The notes under the pieces are model-generated. The model had not been told where the DNA came from. It made no database searches and saw only the letters and a program-made list of their open reading frames with translations. A DNA stretch of 64,000 nt from Henckelia pumila (Eukaryota; Streptophyta; Magnoliopsida; Lamiales; Gesneriaceae): assembly GCF_033568475.1 (NCBI RefSeq), contig NC_133120.1:82374151-82438150 (forward strand), read 5' to 3'. Both the position numbers and the translations under genes were made by a program. This document shows, one piece after another, positions 48,491 through 60,440 of the stretch (within the stretch, counting starts at the first letter, position 1; every line of letters starts with the position of its first letter).

Positions 48491-50935
48491 ATGGCTTCTT
48501 CTGGAGGCAGCTTGAATACCTGTCAATCTCATCACCAAAGCTTCTCCAATTTCTCCACCCAATACTTCACTTCCGATCTTCTTGCTGCTGATCAATCTTC
48601 ATCGGCCATGAATCAAGAGAAATCTTCTTTCAACTGGGTCAACTCCGATCACCAAAAAAGCATAGAAATCCCAAAGTACAAGTCGTTTCCGCCGTCTTCT
48701 TTGCCGGTTTCTCCGCCACCTGTTTCTCCTTCTTCTTATCTTTCCATTCCTCCGAGTTTGAGCCCTTCTGTGCTGCTTGATTCCCCTGTTCTTTTCTCTT
48801 CTGGCGCTAATGTAAGTTTGTTTCTTCAAGAGTATTCATTCATTTCTTGTATGTATCTCTTCTAATGTATTGAAATGTTGTCTTTGTTCAGGTTCTTCCT
48901 TCTCCGACAACCGGGGCTTTTGCTGCTAAGCTGGATCAGGAGGACACCAAGTTTTCTGACTTCTCTTTCCATTCCCTTACAAGGCCTTCTCATGATTCTG
49001 CATCATCCATTTTTCCCTCCAATTCTACGGTATATTTACGTTCTTTGATCAAGATTTACCAAGTTTCCGTGAAGGTTTTAGCTTCTTCTTTTTGCCAATA
49101 AAATTAGGCACATAGTAGTTTTCTATGTTATAAGATCATATTCAACTCTGTTAGGTTTGAATACGGGACTGATTCTCTCTTGCACTTTCTTGGTAAAATC
49201 TTGTGAAATTGATTAATAGATTGTACAATAATTGGAAAGAAGGATGAAATTTCTTTCTTAGTCTTGAATGTATAATTATATTCTATATGCAATTTGAAAT
49301 GTCAAAGCAATTTGTATATATTTAATAATGCTGCTGACAAGTCAACAATCAAACGTTTATCTAACAGGATTCATTCAGAAGACAACAGCAAGAAAAGGGA
49401 ACGTTTCATTTACTTGACAAGCGAACTGAGTTTCCTACAATAAAGTCTGCACTAAAATCAGAACCATCCCAAATGCATAGTTTCGGTTCTCAAGAAATAT
49501 CCACGATTCAAAGCAGCTTGGAGAATACATCTACCCCACAGCCTAATCAGTTGATCCAATATGGTCAACCATCTCAGTATGTTAGGGAGCAAAAAAGATC
49601 CGACGATGGTTACAATTGGAGGAAGTATGGACAAAAACAAGTCAAGGGAAGCGACAATCCTCGGAGTTACTACAAATGCACGTTTCCGAACTGTCCCACG
49701 AAGAAGAAGGTGGAGAGGAATTTGGATGGACACATTACTGAAATAGTATACAAAGGGAATCATAATCATCCGAAGCCTCAATCTACTCGGAGATCGTCGT
49801 CTAATAATTCGGTTCAGAATGTTGCATACAATAACTTTGGAATCCAAAACCAATCAAACTCGTTTCTTGAGAATGGTCAGATGGAATCTGTGGCAACCCC
49901 ACCCGAGAATTCATCTGCTTCTTTTGGAGATGATGATTTTGAACAGGGATCCTCACTTAGTAACTCGAAAGATGAGGACGAGAATGAACCAGAGGCCAAG
50001 AGATGGTGAGTGGGATTAGGACCAAGTTTCTATAATCAGATGATGTCTGAAATCAATCAATAGCATGGATTCTAATCTTACATGATGTTGTTTTTCAGGA
50101 AAGGGGAAAATGAGAATGAAGGGATATCAACTGCTGGTAGTAGAACCGTTCGAGAGCCAAGAATCGTCGTTCAAACGACAAGTGATATCGACATTCTTGA
50201 CGATGGTTATAGATGGAGGAAGTATGGACAGAAAGTGGTTAAGGGCAACCCGAATCCTAGGTAAATATCTGGCTTTGTCTAAGGTTAGTGTTCGGACGAG
50301 CTTCTTAGAAAAGCACTTCTCAACTTTTACGTTAACAAATATTTGAAATTTTGTTAACGAAAAGCTGAGAAGTTATTCTAGAAGCTCTCACAAACACTAA
50401 CTAAGTCTGTAACCAAATTGAGACAAGTACATATATAATATATATCTCAGATTTGAAAACAAAACCTTAATGACTGCTATTCTCACATTCCTGCAGGAGC
50501 TACTACAAATGCACATACAATGGTTGTCCGGTTAGGAAACATGTAGAGCGAGCATCCCACGACTTAAGGGCGGTGATCACTACATACGAGGGGAAGCACA
50601 ACCATGATGTCCCCGCAGCACGCGGTAGTGGCAGCTACACTATGAGCAGGCCGCCACCAACCGCCGCCAACAACGCCCCAACCGCAATAAGACCCTCTGC
50701 TATCGGCACCCATTCCAACGGGACAAGCTACCCGAACCCGACGAGAATGCAAACAATGCAACACCAAACACCATACACACTTCAAATGCTCCACGACACC
50801 GATAGTTTCGGATTCTCGGGGTTCGGAAACTCTGCAGGTGCCTATGCCAATCATATGCAACAGACAGAGAATTCCCAGTCGATAGCCAAGGAAGAACCAA
50901 GAGACGACTCGTTCTTTGACTCGTTTCTCAACTGA
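48491..50935 (+). CDS. WRKY33: Group I WRKY transcription factor, WRKY33-like
   Basis: This is a DNA-binding regulator of defence and stress genes that recognises W-boxes in the nucleus. Exons: 48491-48811, 48892-49029, 49368-50005, 50099-50260, 50497-50935; GT-AG introns, matched phases, 565 aa. Two WRKYGQK motifs lie at residues 237-243 and 405-411. Zinc ligands are C257, C262, H285, H287 (C-X4-C-X22-H-X-H) and C425, C430, H454, H456 (C-X4-C-X23-H-X-H). An intron splits the Arg codon after NPNP in the second domain, as is usual for group I. The N-terminus has a cluster of Ser-Pro sites ([33 protein letters not shown]), the MAP-kinase target region of WRKY33-like proteins. KRWK near 364-367 resembles a nuclear signal. 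Start: first ATG after the TATA-like region. The closest paralogue (33, 25 or 26) is not settled. Intact. Confidence 0.94.
50284..50400. mobile_element. Fold-back MITE inside the last WRKY intron
   Basis: A 117-bp near-palindrome in intron 4. The left arm starts TTAGTGTTCGGACGAGC and the right arm ends in GCTCTCACAAACACTAA; the arms continue inward through CTTCTCA/TGAGAAG and GTTAACAAA/TTTGTTAAC to a loop near 50340. CTAAG stands at both sides (50279-50283, 50401-50405). The inverted repeat of about 55 bp per arm could form a long hairpin in the pre-mRNA. Confidence 0.65.
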
Positions 50936-52972
50936 AGCATTGCCACTTGGAAGGTTGACCCCTGTCTGTTGTGGGAGAGTTATCTGTGATGGTCATGGCA
51001 TCAAAGATTTAACTTTATGTTGTATATGTATATCTTACAAAAGCAATTAGGGGAAATTCTTTTCATTTGTATCAAGTCCATTGAAGCTTAGAGTAGTATC
51101 CTGATAGTTGCAGCACGTACACGAAGAAAAGTAGAATATATATAAAGCAAAAACATGTTATAGAGCTTGATGTATTCAATTATTTGGTTTGTTTTTCTGC
51201 CAATAAATATTCAATAAACTGACCCCTCTGCATTCCAAACACTGAATGCTCCTTCATTCATGCTGATGCAATTTCACTCATATATATGATTGAGAATTTA
51301 GGAGCTTCTTGGGTACCCTGGCTGGCCCTGCATGACAAGTTAATGAATGATTTAAGCTCTGTTTTCTGGGGTGTGTGTGTTTGAGGTTCAGCTAGCCCAT
51401 GCATGTATCAGAGGACCATTCTAATTTACCATATTCAGCCAATTTTAAAGAATGAAGCAAGGATTATATGTGTTTTAATATTGATGAAAACTTGGAAGTC
51501 GTGTGGGCTGTGGCTTCAAGTCTTGGAATGGAGTGATGAATGCTGTATTTTAACAGTGTGGTGTGTAAAAATAGACAGGGCAATAGACAGCCATGCTGGC
51601 CCATGCACAGGGCAACAGAGTGTGTCTAAAAACTAGTTAAAATTGCACTTTTAGTCATGTTTTTTTCCCCTGATTTCGAACTTTTGGGTGGTTAGATTTT
51701 AATCTTGATATAATATTTTTCAAAATTTGACAATCTTGATAGTTTTTCTATGAAAACTTGATATTGATGTGATAATGCACAACACAGAACCACGTAGGCT
51801 TCAAACCAACTAAAATTACCAAAATAATAATAATTACGAAATATTAAAAACAAAATTTGACAACATATAATAAAATATAAAAGGAATTTTCTCAATTTTA
51901 ATTAATAAAGAATGCATTTTATAGTACTCACCGTACCATTTAAATGTTAACATTAAAAGATAATTTTTTTAAAGTCAAAGCCTTTTATAAAATTTTCTAA
52001 TCGTTATTTATTATAATTTAAAAGCCTCTTAACTGAACTAATTAAAAAAAATTAAATATGAAAAATGCGCTGATTTGGGGGATAAACCTCTACCCCTGTT
52101 AATTGTTACTCACATGTAGTTTGTAAATAACTCGCTCAAAACTCGAGTTTGAGATCGAATAAATAAAATTTTAATCAACTAGAGATTGAGTAATATGGTA
52201 GTCAGCTAATATAAAAAAAATAAAAAATGTAAGATGCTCTCATAGGTAAATTATGAGACGAATCTTTTAACTAGATGAATCATGATAAATATATATATTT
52301 TTTTTTTTTGTAAATACAGAGTGTTGTACTGACTACGTATAAATATCAATTAGAATATCTCATAAAAGACCACCAAAAATAGTAAACAATTTTATCATAC
52401 AACATATTATTTCCCAAAATACCCTCATAATACCATTTTTTATATAAAAAAACAAAAAAATTTATATGCTCAACCTTTTTTATTATTATGTTTTAATTTT
52501 TTTATGGGCTATCCAAATTCCAAATTCTTTCATCAAAGGTTAGTTTGGTAAAAACATTGTACTCATATCTACCACAATTTCCGGAACTAGAGTTGGAGAG
52601 ATTGTAGTCAAAATATCCGACTTTTCCCCCTCAATAAAGTAGAGGGGGGGACGGGCATAGCCATGCATGTTTTCAGAAATTTTCAGAGCAAAAACAAAAA
52701 AGTCAAGCACAAACTGACTCCAAATTATTTGTAAATGTGGACACAAAAAGCACCATATCCCATACAAACATTTTTTTCTGAAAAAGTGGACTAAGCCCAC
52801 ATGCACAATACAACCACAAAAATCTAACCATTTCAGTCCCCACCAACGCACCAATCATTCTGATTTTATTATTATTTACCTCATACCAATACCATGCCAT
52901 TGTCACACAAATACCATCATTAATTAACTTATAAATCAACTACTTCATATAACTTGGCAGTGGATAGATATA
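50936..52972. other. Spacer between WRKY and patellin genes
   Basis: Holds the 3' ends of the two convergent genes (WRKY from the left, patellin from the right). No gene is supported in between. Very AT-rich, with poly-T near 52298-52310. Short open frames show no motif. Confidence 0.45.
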
Positions 52973-54576
52973 TCAACACTTGACCATGTATCTGTACGCC
53001 GCCACCTTCCGCTTTCGCGAGGCGGAGTTGTCCACAGAGAGCACCAGTTTCCCGGCTTCCGCGGCCGCGAACGAGTTGTGGATTGCCTCCTCGGCGGCGC
53101 CGACCCGACGCTGCTTCTCCACGGCGATGCTGTACCTACCTTGTGCATTTGGTTGGAATTCAGCGCTGTAATATATTTCCCACCCCCCAACCACTATGTC
53201 CCATATAATCGCTGCCCCACCCTGAACAGTAAACAACACATGATATACAGACATGTTTATTCAGCTACTCAGAGACAGACAAACAATTTTAAAAAACACC
53301 AAATTAATTTATTATACACAACACAAAAGCACACCTCTATGCCTTCTATTTCGATGTTGACTTTCTCCCCAGCTTTGACCGTGAACTCCGATGCTGCGGC
53401 TGCTTCTGAATCCTCGAACTCGTCGTCGGGTCGACTCAGCCCGCCGTATTGAAACGGAACATCTTCCGGTCTAATAAATCTGCACATTATCATCATATAA
53501 CATATATGATCAGTACTACAATATTGTAAAAAAGGCCGAAACAATCTTTGTGATTTTACAGTCTCAATTCTAAATTCCGAAAGCAGGGGTTACTTGTAGA
53601 GAGTCTCGGTGACATTTCCTTCCTTGGCAATCACAAATTTGGTCTTGCTTCTTTGAGTCAAAAATGGGCTGAACATTGAGTACAGCAGACTGAAGTACCA
53701 GGGCACATTTATGAATATCTGCACCAAAAAAATCAAACATATATATCTAACACAAAGATATGTGCTTTTTGAAAGTTCATCTGATTATCAGAAAATCCCA
53801 CAAACTACGTACAATCTGGGATTTTGAAGTTCAAGAAAGAAATGGCAACGGGTGAATATATAATATACCTTTCTGGCTACCATTTCAGGGTAATTGTCTT
53901 GGAACAAAGAGAGAATGTGATTAGACACCACCCTGAGCTCTCTTTTAGGCATATCTTTAAGATCAGTGACCTGGATGATGGAATTCACCCCACCAGGCTT
54001 AAAATTCAGAAGCTTGATCCCTCTCTCAAGAATCTGAACCCTCCACCTCAAGAATTCCTTCAGTTTTTCCTCATCTCCAAAGATCTTCTCGTACATTTCC
54101 TTGTCTTTGAAGATCCCATAGGCATTGTAACAAGCAGGATGCCCTTCCCTATCATATCCATGCATGAATGCCACCACACCTTCCAGTTCTTGGAATGCCC
54201 CCAAATCCTCCTCCAAAATGCCGTCGGCCCCGAAATCCTTCCTCCAATCCAAGCACTTGAGCAGCATGGTGAGAGCATCCTGAACCCTGAAATCCCTCGC
54301 TCGGAGGAATTTGAGCAGGATGACGTCAGTCCTCTCGTCTTCAGACCCGCACAAGGGGACGCCCCACATGGAATCAGGGGCGTGAGATGCCGTGAGATGG
54401 TCCTTGAGCTCCCGGAGAGCCTTTCTTTCGGAGTTCTTGAGGTGGGCTATGAAGTATGTGTCTTCCTTGAAAGATGGAGTTCGAAATGACGAGGTGGCCT
54501 CGAACAATGATCCCACGATGCTTTTGTTGAAGGGCTTTGGGGAGAATAGAGGAGTTTGTTGGGGGCTAGCTTCCAT
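52973..54576 (-). CDS. PATL6: Patellin, Sec14-GOLD lipid-binding protein (PATL6-like)
   Basis: A phosphoinositide-binding peripheral membrane protein of the patellin family, implicated in membrane traffic and cell-plate formation. Minus-strand exons: 53869-54576, 53594-53718, 53335-53479, 52973-53221; GT-AG introns, phases fit, 408 aa. CRAL-TRIO N-terminal motif: ILLKFLRARDFRVQDALTML. The Sec14 lobe has HGYDREGHPACYNAYG, RWRVQILERGIKLLNFKPGG and SIIQVTDLKDMPKRELR, then LSLFQDNYPEMVARK and IFINVPWYFS. The bridge is KFIRPEDVPFQYGGLSRP. The GOLD domain runs from about residue 315 to the end (AIIWDIVVGGWEIYYSAEF, EAGKLVLSVDN, KVAAYRYMVK). A Met 13 codons upstream (54615) is in frame, but starting at MEASPQQTP gives the length and N-terminus usual for PATL6 (about 409 aa). 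The N-terminus lacks the long acidic stretch of PATL1/2, supporting the short class. Intact. Confidence 0.93.
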
Positions 54577-55060
54577 TTTCGAGCTGTGGGAGTGTGGAAG
54601 ATTGATCACATTCACAGCAGAAGAAGAAAAAGGAAGAAAGGAGATGGAATTTAGCGAGACGTGGGGGCTTCTTGCTTGCTCTGCTTTGTCTGACTGATCA
54701 GCCTTCGTGTTTTATTTATTGCACTGCCTTATTAGCTTCTTTAATTTGACATTGCATGTGTATATTTTTCAATTTTCTTTTCCCCTTTTTATATATATGA
54801 GAATTAAGACATGTTCTCCGTGAATCTCTCCGATCGATATAATATTATGTAAATAACGTTTATCATGTAACTTATATATAGGACAGACATATTCGGTCTC
54901 AAAAAATATTGATAAAACGTGTGGTCATGCGATGGTTGCCACAATTACATATATTTCATCGCATTCATATGATAACTTTTATGACATGTTTAGTCATGCT
55001 TACTTAAGCCATTTTAAGTTTCAATTACAACATGTTTTTCTGTATGTATTTCCTAGCTAA
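54577..55060. promoter_or_regulatory. Upstream region of the patellin gene
   Basis: 5' untranslated region and promoter of the minus-strand patellin gene. A pyrimidine/purine-rich stretch (GAAGAAGAAAAAGGAAGAAAGGAG near 54618-54642, split here by description) precedes the ATG. A TATATATA run lies at 54790-54797. No W-box or other named site stands out. Confidence 0.35.
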
Positions 55061-55235
55061 CAATGGCGGAGTCAAAAATTTCAATCTATCCGGGCTAGAA
55101 TTTTAAGCTCTTCAATGATTTAATTTTTTGCATTGAGCTACCCAGGCTAAGATCAAATTAACCTAAAATTTTTCAAAATTAATATATAAAAAATTTCAAA
55201 AAAAATTTGTGCCACTATGTAGCTCCGTCGTTGCT
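55061..55235. mobile_element. Possible small non-autonomous element
   Basis: Starts TGGCGGAGTCAAAAATTTC and ends ATGTAGCTCCGTCGTTGC, with short imperfect inverted ends (GGCGGAGTC against GACGGAGCT). The inside is AT-rich with GCTACCCAGGCTAAG and CCGGGCTAG motifs. This style is common in plant interspersed repeats. No clear target duplication was found. Confidence 0.35.
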
Positions 55236-55249
55236 TGCTGAGTCTTTAG

Positions 55250-56540
55250 ACTCACTATACTTGAATGGTGCAAGTAATGACGAAATTGATGACTTTATTG
55301 ATGATTATATAGCTGGCATGAAGATGAGCAAGTGGTCGAACTGACGAGTGATGCATGAGTGCGATAAGTTTATGAAACATGTTATTTCAAAAATGCTTTT
55401 CTTTTAGATAAAGAAAACACAAGTTTTACTTATCTTGTTTTTATGTTGGCCATGTTGGCAAAACTAAAACCTTATGTCTTTTGGTTGTTGGGTACATTTT
55501 AATAATTTTTTTAAGTAAAAATTTTTAGTTTCGCAATTTATTTTCATTAAATATTTTTTAAAAAATGTATGTTTGTTAGCGTTCTCGAGTTTTGAGAAGT
55601 TACATGATGATTCTAAAGTGGTAGAAGATTTTGTCGAGCATAATATTTTTTCAAGGTTTGGGATTCCAAAAACAATCATAAGTTTTTTTCAAACGAACAG
55701 TAGAGAGTTTATTGAAAAAATATCATGTGAAACACAAGGTTTCAACTGTATATCATCCTCAATCCAATGGACATGTTGAAGTATCAAATAGAGAGATCAA
55801 GTATATTGGAGAAAACAATGAATCCAACTAAAAAAGATTGGAGCTTGCAATTGGATGATGATTTGTGGGCCTATAGAACTGCTTACAAGACAACGATCGA
55901 AATGTCACCTTATAGGTTAGTTTTTGGGAATCCTTGTCATCTTCCAATAGAGTTGGAACACAGAGCATATTGGGCTATCAAGACTTTCAATATGAAGATG
56001 TATGAAAGTGAAGAGCATAAGAAGTTACAATTGCAAGAACTAAAGGAAATACACAATGATGCCTATGAAAGTTCAAAGATCTACAAAGAAAAGACAAAGA
56101 CATTTTATGAGAAGATAATTTCTAGGAAAGAATTTGAAGTCGGTCAAAAGTCCTCCTCTACCATTCACGTTTTCGATTATTCTCAGGTAAGTTGCGTTGA
56201 AGATGGATTATACCTTTTATTGTTACTAATATTTTTTCTCATGGTGCAGTTGAGATTCAAAGTTTGAAAACTTCACTGAAGCATTTCTATGACGGTTTCC
56301 AAGTACATAAAGTGCAAGAAACAAACCTTGAGGATCCACAACAAACTGATTGAATTGAACCATGAAGTCGGGCCAATGACAATAAAAAGAGGCGTTTCTC
56401 GAGAGGCAACCCAAGGAGATTAATTTACTTTCATTTAATTTGTTTATTTTATTTCATTATTTGTTTCATTTTTCTTTTCTTTCATTTTACCTTACATTGG
56501 GGACAATGAAAAATTTAAGTGCGGGGGATAGAATTAAGAA
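55250..56540 (+). mobile_element. Remnant of an Athila-like Ty3/gypsy element
   Basis: The integrase end resembles Athila-type Pol: FGIPKTIIS near 55665, then [42 protein letters not shown] near 55856-55980 (quoted across two adjacent motifs: [12 protein letters not shown] and [17 protein letters not shown]) and [20 protein letters not shown]. At about 56490-56530 it has GGGGACAATGAAAAATTTAA and GTGCGGGGGA, a landmark usual behind pol in Athila-like elements. No LTR is visible on either side, so this is a fragment, broken and old. Confidence 0.75.
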
Positions 56541-57544
56541 TTTCGTTCTTAGTTTTAGCTCATTTTTTCAGAAAAATAAATATTAGGCTGATAGTTAGTG
56601 ATGAATATAACTTTTGAGATTCACTATCTCATGATGATACTTAATTGAGGACATGCAAACTTTTGAAAATAGATGATTTGCTAACCTTGGATCATTTTGA
56701 TCTTCAACGCAAATTATACTTTGATATGGTCATTGAATATTTTAGAGCACGAATGTGTCATAGCTTGTGAAGTGTATATGATATAGTAAATATAATGTGA
56801 TCCTTGTGGTAGTTTTAAGAGGTTGCTAGTGCTTGCCAGAACTTAACTACATATTCTTTGAGGTGTGAATCTAGAATGCGAGCAAACATGAAAGCGATAT
56901 AGGTGAATTGTTGACATGTTTGAGTCTTTCAAGCCTACCGTGTAAATAAAATTTATCCATAGTGTCCTTTTGAGCTTAATTGAAAAAAATGGTGTACGCA
57001 TGACATATTTTAGACCCAATTCGGCATTCTTTGGATAGGCTATAAACCTTCCTAATGAGCCTAAATATGAATCTACACCTTTGAAGGGAGTATGATGTGT
57101 TGTGTTCTATGCATTGTGATTATCATGATTTATATACTTTTGAGTTCATTATCAAAGAATTCAATGCATGAAAGAAAGAAAAAAAAAAGAAGAAGAAGAT
57201 CTACCATGAAAAAAAATATGTCTCCGAAAGGAGCAAGAAAAAAAAGTAGTAGTCAATGTATGAAAAGGAAAAGAAAAATATCGTGCAAAAAGAGAAGCTC
57301 GCATTGTGCATATTTGCATACTCTGTTATTTGTTATATCATTACCTTTCTTTTATAAGTCAATACCGAAGCCACTTTTCAAGCTAATGAAGTCCTACTTG
57401 ATTTGTGTTTGCAAGTGACTAAGATAGTGGAGAAGTGTATGCAAGAGAGTTTATGCTTGTGTTGATGTGCAACTTGAGATGTTGTGGGTTTTCATTGATT
57501 GGATCTGTGAAGTGTGCACGACCCTTTTTGATGACCATACACAC

Positions 57545-57770
57545 ACAAAGACGGATTTACTGTAGGGCGAAAGAGGGCCACGACCCCCCGAAAATTTTTA
57601 AAAACTTTAGTAGTATATATATAGTATAATTTTTTTTGTTTTAGATATATATATTTTTGGCCCCACATAAATCATTATTAATGTATTTGGTCTATTGGTT
57701 CGACCTCCCAGGTCTACAGAAGAGATCCGAGTTTGATTCTACGTAACGTACCCCTTTGAATTCTCACTTT
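57545..57770 (+). repeat. Possible SINE-like or other interspersed repeat
   Basis: Starts near GACGGATTTACTGTAGGGCG, a common plant repeat start. Near 57690-57760 it has TTGGTCTATTGGTTCGACC and GAGTTTGATTCTAC, spaced like polymerase III A and B boxes of a tRNA-derived head. No target duplication was identified, so the class is uncertain. Confidence 0.3.
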
Positions 57771-58291
57771 ATTTAAAACTATTTTATCATTTTTTGTTTT
57801 AAAATTAATATTTTATTTAAAACCCTATTATAATTTTTATTTTTTATTTTTTAAAAAATTAAAATATTTTTATTGTAAAAATCTCGTGAATTTTTTTAAA
57901 ATTTTTTAAAGTTCTTATTTTACTTGTTTTCAATGTAAATTATTTTGCTCTATTTTTAATACGTTTGAAGTGATTTTAAAATTTGAGATTTTGAAGTTTT
58001 TGGTAGTCAATAATTTCATTATTTTTTTAAAATCAAGAATAATAAATTTTCGTCTTTTCTTAACATCAAAATTATCTCAGTACGTGATTGATAATTTTTC
58101 ATTTAGTCACGTAACTTCTATATATTAATTTTTTTTTCTTTTTTGTTTTGTATTATAATTAATTTTATTGACTTCTTGATTGATGATCTTATTTTGTTTG
58201 CAAGTTGCAATATTTTTTCTAAATAAAAATGTATTCATCGACTTATACAGAAAACAAACTCATATCCACTTGTGTCTTCAAGACCAGAATC

Positions 58292-58296
<5 letters not shown>

Positions 58297-58332
<36 letters not shown>
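58297..58332. repeat. (AT)n microsatellite
   Basis: About 17 uninterrupted AT units. Confidence 0.95.
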
Positions 58333-58335
<3 letters not shown>

Positions 58336-59172
58336 AATTTATGCATTGAAATACTTTATGCATGCTTATTTGAATTAATGTTTTAGCATGTTATTTTTAG
58401 GATCGAATTATGTTTTAAATACGTTATTCTTTTGAGCATGTATATTTTATAATTTCGAGTTGCATGTAAGAAAAGGTTCAGACGTTCCTGTATACATTAG
58501 TATCATTTTGTTCAACGAGATTTTAAATAAGTTTTGAGTCATGTGATTTTTGACTCGTCGATTAAACTTAATTTTATGTGTGATATTTTATACCTACGAA
58601 CACAACACATCATTTAGAAAATCAAAAAATTATGGCATTGCAAGAGAGCTAACGTGGTCATGTGGTCTGCCACATCTATTTGGCCCCTTTTTATCTCAGT
58701 TTACTGGAAGATGTTTCATGGATCTTTGGAGCTGGGTTTGTTCATTTGGGGAGAAAAATGACTTGTCCATGGTAGCTTTGGTATCATGGAGTCTTTGGAT
58801 GGATAGGAATCAATTTGTATTTGAGAACAGATTTTTTTTGCCGGAAGAGGTGGTTTCTCGAGCAAGCTGGATGTGGGAACAAAGTGTATCTTATCACAAA
58901 GATCACATAATCTATCTATCATCCCAACCGATAGTTTGGCAAAGATCAAATCTGGATTGTGTCAAAATTAATGTCGGAAGATTTTTTCAGGTATTGGGGT
59001 GGGTGTTGTTGCTCGGGATAATCAAGGTGTTGTCCAATTTTATGGATGAGATTTTCTCACCTTTTGGAGCGGAGTTGATGGCCGTTCGAGAAGGGGTTCG
59101 GTTGGATATTCACCATCATTGGCGGAAGATTATTATCCAGATGGATTGTAGCAATGTCTGAGGCCATTTTAA

Positions 59173-59676
59173 CGGTAATTTATAATTCGGATGAAATTTG
59201 GTACAAAACATGAAAAATATGGTACAAATACATGATATTTGAGTATCAAATGTGTTAGATCTAGTATAAATATATGATTTTCGAGTACTAAAAAATATTG
59301 ATATTAATAGCACATTTATCTTATTTGGATAAAATCGGTACAAAACATTGAAATTATGGTACGCATATGTGATTTTTGAGTATCCAATGTGTTAAATCTG
59401 GTATAAATATATGATTTTTGAGTACTCAAACACATGTTGCAAGTTCACATTAATAAAGATTGTTTAGATTTTATACTCAAAATTGTATTTTTTGTACTCG
59501 ATCTTGAATAATTAGTGCTCAAATATCTTGTATTTGTACCATATTTTTAATGTTTTGTACTTAATTTTATCCGAGAAAAATAATGTGGGCTCAGGGAGTG
59601 CAAACAAATTTTTTCTGACAAGGGACTGATTCTTAATTTGCTTTTGGATTTAGGGACTGAACACCAATTCACCCCG
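59173..59676. mobile_element. Inverted-repeat DNA element inside the LINE pseudogene
   Basis: A 504-bp insert with ATTTTAA at both sides (59166-59172, 59677-59683). Within it, 59186-59250 is repeated inverted at about 59512-59575 (GGTACAAAACAT, AATATGGTACAAATACA, GATATTTGAG). A second direct unit with GGTACAAAACATTG and TATAAATATATGATTTTTGAG lies at about 59337-59425. No transposase. The GGTACAAA motif is shared with the MITE at 60976-61182. Confidence 0.65.
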
Positions 59677-59837
59677 ATTTTAAATCCTTCTCCTATTGCA
59701 CCCAGAAGCAGCGATTTTCTCTTTTATTCGGAATTATTGTTCGCTTGCGGATAATGCTTCATGTATTCTACAAAACTGTCGTCGTCAGGCAAATAATGTG
59801 GCTCATCTCCTAGCTTCTCGGGTCATCTTCAAGCATA

Positions 59838-60440
59838 AACATTATTTTGGTGTAAGTTTTGCACTAAAATAATGCAACTTCTGCATCAAATACAACATTC
59901 ATCTCCAACTCATTTACATCAAATCTTACACCAAAAAAAATATTCTCGAAATATTTCTTTTATTTTACATATATTATTTTTTATTGTTATTCAATATATT
60001 TTTACAAATTATGAAATTAAGATTTATATTAATAAAATATTTTATCGTTAATAAATATAAATAATAAAACTTAAGTTTATGATTTTATAATTTAATTATT
60101 TGCATTTGTATTTCAAAATAAAATAATTATTTAAATGTTAAAAATTAAATTAAAAATAAAATATTTATTGATTATATTAAAGGATTATAAATTAAATATT
60201 TTTTTCTAATATTTAGTTATTAAAATAATACAAAAAAATATTTAATTAATATTTAAATTTATAAAAAACAAATAAAAGATATTAAATTTTTTTTAAAAAA
60301 AATAAAATTATTGCACCAAATTTGGCGCAGGTTAAAAAACCTGCGCCAAATTTGGTGCAAACAATGGAGGGTGCCATTTTGGCGCAGGATTTGGCGCCCC
60401 CATTGGAGCACCTTTGCTACGCTAAAATGGCACAGCGTTG
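59838..60440. repeat. Repeat-rich insert with a perfect palindrome
   Basis: The left part repeats TTGCACTAAAAT and CTGCATCAAAT motifs. The right part has GGCGCAGGATTTGGCGCC and AAAATGGCACAGCG. Between them is an AT-rich core. At 60311-60360 two perfect 23-bp arms (TTGCACCAAATTTGGCGCAG... and its inverse) flank AAAA. Probably a MITE; boundaries are approximate. Confidence 0.45.

Larger units (their letters stand above)
56541..58619. other. Spacer, possibly more of the gypsy remnant, with simple repeats
   Basis: No host gene. 56541-57540 may be the non-coding 3' part of the Athila-like remnant. An (AT)17 microsatellite lies at 58297-58332. Poly-T and AT-rich runs fill 57780-58250. Confidence 0.4.

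Noticed and set aside
53824-54489. 221-codon plus-strand open frame
   Set aside because: It is the antisense shadow of patellin exon 1.
57092-57418. 108-codon open frame with Lys-Arg-rich sequence
   Set aside because: The basic stretch comes from an A-rich simple sequence (AAGAAAGAAAAA); no homology is visible.
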